Shown: positions 5,558 to 8,799 of the stretch, piece after piece
Layout: the number at the start of each line of letters is the position of its first letter
How positions within the stretch are numbered: the stretch's first letter is position 1
From: an uncultured Clostridia bacterium
GTDB lineage: Bacteria > Bacillota > Clostridia > Oscillospirales > Ruminococcaceae
Direction: 5' to 3'
Assembly: GCA_947630315.1 (NCBI GenBank)
Contig: CANRHA010000063.1
Span: forward strand, 1-8,799
Length of the DNA stretch: 8,799 nt
Made by a program: the position numbers and the translations under genes
The notes under the pieces: model-generated
What the model saw: the letters and a program-made list of their open reading frames with translations, nothing else
What the model was told of the DNA's origin: nothing
The model's database searches: none

Positions 5558-6576
5558 TGAATAAAACGGTCAGAAATTGGCTGATTGCCGCCGCTGCGCT
5601 GATTTTTACGGGCGCGCTGCTGTTCGCAGTAGCTCTTGCATTCACCGGCGGAGATATAACCAAGCTCGGAACGGTAGATTATGTCACAACAACATTCGAG
5701 CCGAGCGGAGATTTTGAAAATATCAACATGAACGTATACACGACCGACATCGAGTTTTTGCCGTCGGAGGACGGAAAATGCAGAATAGTCTGCTATGAGG
5801 ACGAGAAGGTAAAGCACTCCGCGGAGGTCAAGGACGGCGTTCTTACTGTCGGCACCGAGGATTCGCGCATATGGCACTTTTTTGCAATATCCTTCACAAA
5901 CCCGAAAATGACGGTGTATCTGCCGCAGAACGAGTACGGAATTTTGGACATTGAGACCGACACCGGCGCGGTCGATCTTCCGAAAAACTTTACATTTGAG
6001 AGCATAAATATCGACGGCCACACGGGCGCGGTGGTATGTTCCGCAAGCGCAAATGGCGCTGTAGATATCGATCTTGACACCGGCGCGATCATGATAAGCG
6101 ATATTTCCGCCGGGAGCATCAAACTGAAAGCCGACACCGGCAGCATAAAGCTGAGCGGCGCAGACGTATCCGAAAATATCGGCGTTTCTGCGGCCACCGG
6201 AGCGGTAAAACTCGAAAATATAAGTTGCAAAGATCTTCTGGCCGAGGCCGACACGGGATTTGTCAGCTTAAAAGATGTCGGCTGCAAAAATCTTCACGCC
6301 GAAACGGGCACCGGGGATATCAAGCTTGAAAACGTCGTAGGCATCGGGATATTCGAGCTGAAAAGCGACACCGGGCATATCGGCCTTGAAGGCTGCGACG
6401 CCGCCGAGCTGTTTATCGACAGCGACACCGGCAGCGTCACCGGCGAGCTTCTGACGGACAAGATATTCTTCGCCGAGTCGGACACCGGGCATGTGAGCGT
6501 GCCGAAATCGACGACCGGCGGCAGGTGCGAGATAACGACCGACACCGGAAGCATAGAGATGCGGGTGCGCGGGTGA
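5554..6576 (+). CDS. DUF4097 beta-repeat protein with N-terminal membrane anchor
   Basis: A 340-aa protein. Residues ~8-30 are a hydrophobic anchor or signal segment. The remainder is a DUF4097-type repeat, predicted to fold as a stacked beta-solenoid outside the membrane. A TG motif, usually within DTG followed by small/aromatic plus V or I, recurs 11 times, with the T at residues 137, 157, 176, 195, 215, 234, 253, 273, 292, 311 and 331. The spacing is always 19 or 20, i.e. one rung about every 19.4 residues. The start is the first of two ATGs (5554, overlapping the DUF1700 stop in ATGA). AAGGAGAGG just upstream could also serve the second ATG at 5557. It is the last gene of the padR operon and ends before the shared terminator. 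The molecular role is unknown; adhesin-like or envelope-sensor functions are suggested for the family. Confidence 0.9.
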   Translation: MMNKTVRNWLIAAAALIFTGALLFAVALAFTGGDITKLGTVDYVTTTFEPSGDFENINMNVYTTDIEFLPSEDGKCRIVCYEDEKVKHSAEVKDGVLTVGTEDSRIWHFFAISFTNPKMTVYLPQNEYGILDIETDTGAVDLPKNFTFESINIDGHTGAVVCSASANGAVDIDLDTGAIMISDISAGSIKLKADTGSIKLSGADVSENIGVSAATGAVKLENISCKDLLAEADTGFVSLKDVGCKNLHAETGTGDIKLENVVGIGIFELKSDTGHIGLEGCDAAELFIDSDTGSVTGELLTDKIFFAESDTGHVSVPKSTTGGRCEITTDTGSIEMRVRG

Positions 6577-6607
6577 TTTTCAGGGGAGATCCGGAATTGA
6601 AAGGATA

Positions 6608-6639
6608 ATGTAAAAGCAGGCCCCACCCTGCTTTTACAT
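6608..6639. terminator. Bidirectional intrinsic terminator between convergent operons
   Basis: A perfect 13-bp stem (6608-6620 with 6627-6639) has a 6-nt loop, CCCCAC. The stem has a GCAGG core and an AAAA/TTTT base, so on each strand the RNA ends in a U-rich stretch. It lies 32 nt after the DUF4097 stop and 13 nt after the end of the minus-strand methyltransferase gene, so it would serve both. Confidence 0.85.
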
Positions 6640-6651
6640 ATAAACCCACAT

Positions 6652-7233
6652 TCATCTTTTCCTGCCGAAGCACCGGCGGACTTTTTTCTTATATTGCAGA
6701 TACTCGTTTCCAAACGAGTCAACCAAAAATTTCTCCTCCACATAAACTATCTGCAAATGATACATGACGGCGGCAAGGACGGTCAGGGCGCACAAAATCC
6801 CATTGAAAAACATCAATAATATTCCGATATATAAAAGATCAAATCCCAAAAACGCAGGGTTGCGGCTGATTCGGAATATCCCGTTTGTCACAAGCTCCGT
6901 TTTGTCGGTCTTTGATACTCCCGCCCGCCAACTGTCGCGCATGGTCGACACCGCGGCAATAAATAAAACCGTTCCCGAAACGCTCATCACCGCGCCGATA
7001 ATTCTGACGGCAGCGGGGCAGATACTTGTGCCGATGAAAATGCTCACAATCTCCGCCGCAGCTACAAGAACAGCGGCGATTTTCATTGTGATCTCCACAA
7101 ATTTCCCGAAGCCGGATTTGCCTTTGCCAAGCTGATCGGTTTGTATTCCCCGACTTTTTTGCCGGATCATTTTTCCAAAATAACAGCCGTAAAAAATAAT
7201 TAACGCTATTATAGAGATTGCCTTAAATACCAC
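6652..7233 (-). CDS. Isoprenylcysteine carboxyl methyltransferase (ICMT)-like membrane protein
   Basis: A 193-aa multi-pass membrane protein of the ICMT/phospholipid-methyltransferase fold, presumed to use S-adenosylmethionine. Hydrophobic segments lie at ~4-19, ~48-68, ~75-95 and ~128-162. The conserved C-terminal region is present: SWRAGV (101-106), ELVTNGIFRISRNPAFLG (113-130), and VEEKFLVDSFGNEYLQYKKK (165-184), containing the E-E and FG-EY-Y residues typical of the family. Bacteria generally lack prenylated proteins, so the natural substrate of such homologues is usually unknown. The start is GTG at 7231-7233, supported by AAGGAG (7241-7246), 7 nt away. It follows fruK by 67 nt on the same strand, with no terminator in between, and is probably cotranscribed with it, although no metabolic link is evident. 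Confidence 0.85.
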   Translation of the reverse strand: MVFKAISIIALIIFYGCYFGKMIRQKSRGIQTDQLGKGKSGFGKFVEITMKIAAVLVAAAEIVSIFIGTSICPAAVRIIGAVMSVSGTVLFIAAVSTMRDSWRAGVSKTDKTELVTNGIFRISRNPAFLGFDLLYIGILLMFFNGILCALTVLAAVMYHLQIVYVEEKFLVDSFGNEYLQYKKKVRRCFGRKR

Positions 7234-7300
7234 CGATTTTCTCCTTAAGATCCCGCGTTTTTCATTGTCAAACCTGCCGCAAGGCGCCCTGACTTTATCT

Positions 7301-8221
7301 TTAAATCATCAAAAACAGTTCCTCAAAGCGCTCGCGGCTGCAAAACGCCGTGCCTTCAAGCTCCACCGCGCCGGCGGCGGCACATGTTCCGCAGCGAAGT
7401 ATATCGCCGACCGAAAGGCCGCGCCGAATTGCAAAGCAGGCCCCGGCCACCATCGCGTCGCCGGCCCCCTGAGCGCTTTTCGGCTCGATAGGCAGCGCGC
7501 GCGCCCTGACGGTATCCTTTTCGGTCACGGCGACGGCGCCTTTGTCGCCCATCGAGACCAGAACTATTTTTACGCCATGATCCTTAATTATTTTTCTTGC
7601 CGATTCTATAATGCCCGCTTCATCGGAAAATTCCGTTCCGAATGTGCGCTCAAGCTCCTCTACGTTCGGCTTGATCAGGTACGGCGCGGCCTCAAGCCCT
7701 TTCAGGAACGGCTCGCCCTCTGCGTCGAGGACTATTCTGATATCCGGCTTCTCGGCCTTTGCCGCCTCGGCAATCATCTTGAAAATATTCTCGGGAACCC
7801 CGGGCGGAATGCTTCCCGAAAGAACGAGTATCTCGCTGTTTTTTGCCGCCATACGGCATATTTTGATCAGCTTTGAGACATACTTTTCGCCGACCACCGG
7901 GTTCTGCTCGTTAAGCTCTACCGTTTTGCCGGTCTCGGTCTCAAAAATTTTGAGATTAGTTCTTATCCTGCCCGGACACTTTACCTCCTCATGGCCGGCG
8001 CCAGCCTTATCAAGCGCGCGGATTATGATATCTCCGCCGTCAAAATTGAGAACTATCGCCGTGCTTGCCGTGCCGAGGGCGGAAAGCGCAAGCGTAACGT
8101 TTACGCCCTTTCCCCCGGCGTCGTAGCGGGAATATTTGACCCGGTTCACTTTATCCGGAATAAGTCTCGGGAGTTCTACGGTTTTGTCAATGCAAGGGCT
8201 TAGGGTCACTGTTGTAATCAT
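7301..8221 (-). CDS. fruK: 1-phosphofructokinase-like PfkB-family sugar-phosphate kinase
   Basis: A cytoplasmic ATP-dependent kinase of the PfkB/ribokinase superfamily. The closest function is 1-phosphofructokinase (fructose-1-phosphate to fructose-1,6-bisphosphate); tagatose-6-phosphate kinase (LacC) is the main alternative. It has 306 aa, full length. The N-terminal MITTVTLSPCIDKTVEL resembles FruK/LacC. GGKGVNV (36-42) is the sugar-binding signature and IRTNLKI (87-93) the phosphate-proximal strand. SGSIPPG (135-141), KPNVEEL (184-190) and SMGDKGAV (223-230) follow. QGAGDAMVAG (251-260) is PfkB signature 2, with catalytic base D255. ATG at 8219-8221 has AGGAGG (8229-8234), 7 nt away. No fructose PTS gene or DeoR regulator is visible beside it, so the substrate is assigned from sequence only. 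Confidence 0.85.
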   Translation of the reverse strand: MITTVTLSPCIDKTVELPRLIPDKVNRVKYSRYDAGGKGVNVTLALSALGTASTAIVLNFDGGDIIIRALDKAGAGHEEVKCPGRIRTNLKIFETETGKTVELNEQNPVVGEKYVSKLIKICRMAAKNSEILVLSGSIPPGVPENIFKMIAEAAKAEKPDIRIVLDAEGEPFLKGLEAAPYLIKPNVEELERTFGTEFSDEAGIIESARKIIKDHGVKIVLVSMGDKGAVAVTEKDTVRARALPIEPKSAQGAGDAMVAGACFAIRRGLSVGDILRCGTCAAAGAVELEGTAFCSRERFEELFLMI

Positions 8222-8260
8222 GGCTTTGCCTCCTGTATTTTATGTATCCGAACCGCCTAC

Positions 8261-8289
8261 AGTATAACATATCGCCGCATTTGTGTCAA
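8261..8289 (-). promoter_or_regulatory. Consensus promoter of fruK
   Basis: On the minus strand TTGACA (8284-8289) and TATACT (8261-8266) are separated by 17 bp. The hexamers and spacing are identical to the araC promoter at 3856-3884. The leader is about 33 nt and contains the AGGAGG at 8229-8234. Confidence 0.88.
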
Positions 8290-8416
8290 TCGTAACGCGC
8301 TGATAGGATCAGGGGTCGGATTTCCCCGCACGCGGCTATCATACTACAGTATATGCGGGAGGGGAAGGAGGGTGAAGGCGGGGGCTGCTGTCTGTACCGC
8401 AAGCTTCCGATTGACC
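8290..8416. other. Gene-free spacer upstream of fruK
   Basis: Between the fruK promoter and heptad tract 3 there is no credible gene. The only recognisable sequence is the conserved tract flank at 8393-8404. The region around 8356-8386 is purine-rich (GGGAGGGGAAGGAGGG) without a following start codon in a usable frame. Confidence 0.5.
8393..8404 (-). repeat. Conserved tract flank GCTTGCGGTACA, copy 2
   Basis: Exact minus-strand copy of the 12-mer at 4443-4454, again 12 nt outside a five-unit CAGANNN tract (tract 3). A looser version, TTGCGGTA (8621-8628), lies 33 nt after tract 4 on the plus strand. Confidence 0.75.
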
Positions 8417-8451
8417 GCTTCTGATTTCTGAAATCTGACTTCTGTCTTCTG
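8417..8451 (-). repeat. Heptad tract 3: five CAGANNN units (minus strand)
   Basis: Read on the minus strand, five 7-bp units all begin CAGA. The tract lies on the left of cloverleaf copy B in inverted orientation to tract 4 on the right. The two tracts are complementary at 27 of 35 positions, so they extend the cloverleaf into a long imperfect stem. Confidence 0.85.
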
Positions 8452-8462
8452 CCAAAAGCCCC

Positions 8463-8549
8463 GGGCGAAGCCCGCCCCGCGCGGAGCGCGGGGTCAGCGG
8501 CAGCGAAGCTGCCGCTGCGGCGGCCCGGAGGGCCGCCGGGGCTTCGCCC
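8463..8549 (+). repeat. Cloverleaf repeat element, copy B
   Basis: Same orientation and architecture as copy A. The outer arms GGGCGAAGCCC (8463-8473) and GGGCTTCGCCC (8539-8549) are perfect 11-bp inverted repeats. They enclose three contiguous hairpins: 8474-8494 (9 bp with a terminal G-T, loop GGA), 8495-8517 (10 bp, loop GAA) and 8518-8538 (9 bp, loop GGA). No unpaired base lies between the helices. The middle stem sequence differs from copy A on both sides while pairing is kept. Heptad tracts 3 and 4 flank it in inverted orientation. Confidence 0.9.
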
Positions 8550-8552
8550 TGC

Positions 8553-8587
8553 CAGAGGTCAGAGATCAGATATCAGAAAACAGATGA
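8553..8587 (+). repeat. Heptad tract 4: five CAGANNN units
   Basis: Five 7-bp units all beginning CAGA, starting 3 nt after the right arm of cloverleaf copy B and stopping sharply before AGGTAGG. It pairs imperfectly with tract 3. Confidence 0.85.
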
Positions 8588-8709
8588 AGGTAGGAGCGAG
8601 GGCTGGTGGGGAGCAGGGGGTTGCGGTAGAGGCAGAAGGTGACGGCAACGGTGGCAGAAACTTACAGGTTACCCGGATGCAATTCATCTTTAGCAAACTT
8701 TGAAAAAGC
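8588..8709. other. Spacer between heptad tracts 4 and 5
   Basis: No gene is seen. It includes GGTGACGGCAACG (8638-8650), which is the exact reverse complement of 4286-4298 at the left edge of cloverleaf copy A, and TTGCGGTA (8621-8628), part of the tract flank sequence. It therefore appears to be assembled from the same repeat modules. Confidence 0.5.
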
Positions 8710-8744
8710 TTTTCTGTCTTCTGACATCTGATTTCTGTCATCTG
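8710..8744 (-). repeat. Heptad tract 5: five CAGANNN units (minus strand)
   Basis: Read on the minus strand, five 7-bp units all begin CAGA. It faces tract 4 in inverted orientation across a 122-nt spacer. On its right, CATGGCATAGCAGCAC (8781-8796) reads on the minus strand as a 13-of-16 match to 4035-4050 near tract 1. Confidence 0.85.
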
Positions 8745-8799
8745 ACCGCACCCCTCCCCCTCACTGGCTACGTAGAAACCCATGGCATAGCAGCACCCC

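Noticed and set aside
5041..6021. 326-aa minus-strand open frame
   Set aside because: It is antisense to the well-supported DUF1700 and DUF4097 genes, and its translation resembles no known family.
7243..7271. Promoter for the ICMT-like gene
   Set aside because: A perfect TTGACA is present on the minus strand (7266-7271), but at 17 bp the -10 position reads TTAAGG, too far from TATAAT.
4289..8549. Composite transposon bounded by the two cloverleaf copies
   Set aside because: The copies are in direct orientation around ordinary chromosomal genes; there is no transposase, integrase or cargo signature, and no target duplication was found.
8559..8783. 74-aa minus-strand open frame
   Set aside because: It translates heptad tracts 4 and 5 and the spacer between them, with no RBS and no recognisable domain.

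Overview
The window looks like chromosomal DNA from a carbohydrate-degrading Clostridia-type Firmicute, plausibly a gut or rumen member of the Ruminococcaceae/Oscillospiraceae. The evidence is strong AGGAGG ribosome binding sites, sigma-A promoters of the TTGACA/17 bp/TATACT type, a PadR-DUF1700-DUF4097 operon typical of that group, and a GH26 mannanase plus SGNH esterase locus. The taxonomic call is inference.

Positions 1-3844 are read on the minus strand: an AraC-family regulator (2987-3844), a lipoprotein SGNH esterase (1654-2931), a secreted CBM35-GH26 beta-mannanase (86-1642), and the first 22 codons of a further gene that leaves the window (1-68). This is a coherent locus for sensing and degrading an acetylated mannan-type polysaccharide. 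The araC gene has its own consensus promoter, placed so close to its GTG start that the mRNA should be almost leaderless. A second likely promoter overlaps the end of araC and would drive esterase plus mannanase.

Positions 3845-4647 hold no gene. They contain a dense island of structured, modular repeats: two 35-bp tracts of exactly five CAGANNN heptads, two tracts of five CTANNNN heptads, a 22-bp GC palindrome, and a 109-nt element that folds into a perfect four-way (cloverleaf) structure.

Positions 4648-6576 (plus strand) are a tightly overlapping three-gene operon: PadR repressor, DUF1700 membrane protein and DUF4097 beta-repeat protein. It has a consensus promoter and ends in a bidirectional terminator (6608-6639). 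Facing it on the minus strand are 1-phosphofructokinase-like fruK (7301-8221), with its own consensus promoter, and an isoprenylcysteine-methyltransferase-like membrane protein (6652-7233).

Positions 8290-8799 are again gene-free. They carry a second cloverleaf copy and three more five-heptad CAGANNN tracts. The most unusual content of the window is this repeat family. It has a fixed heptad count, the cloverleaf junction leaves no unpaired base, all six loops are GNA triloops, and one stem differs between the copies by paired changes on both sides. Its function is unknown to me.
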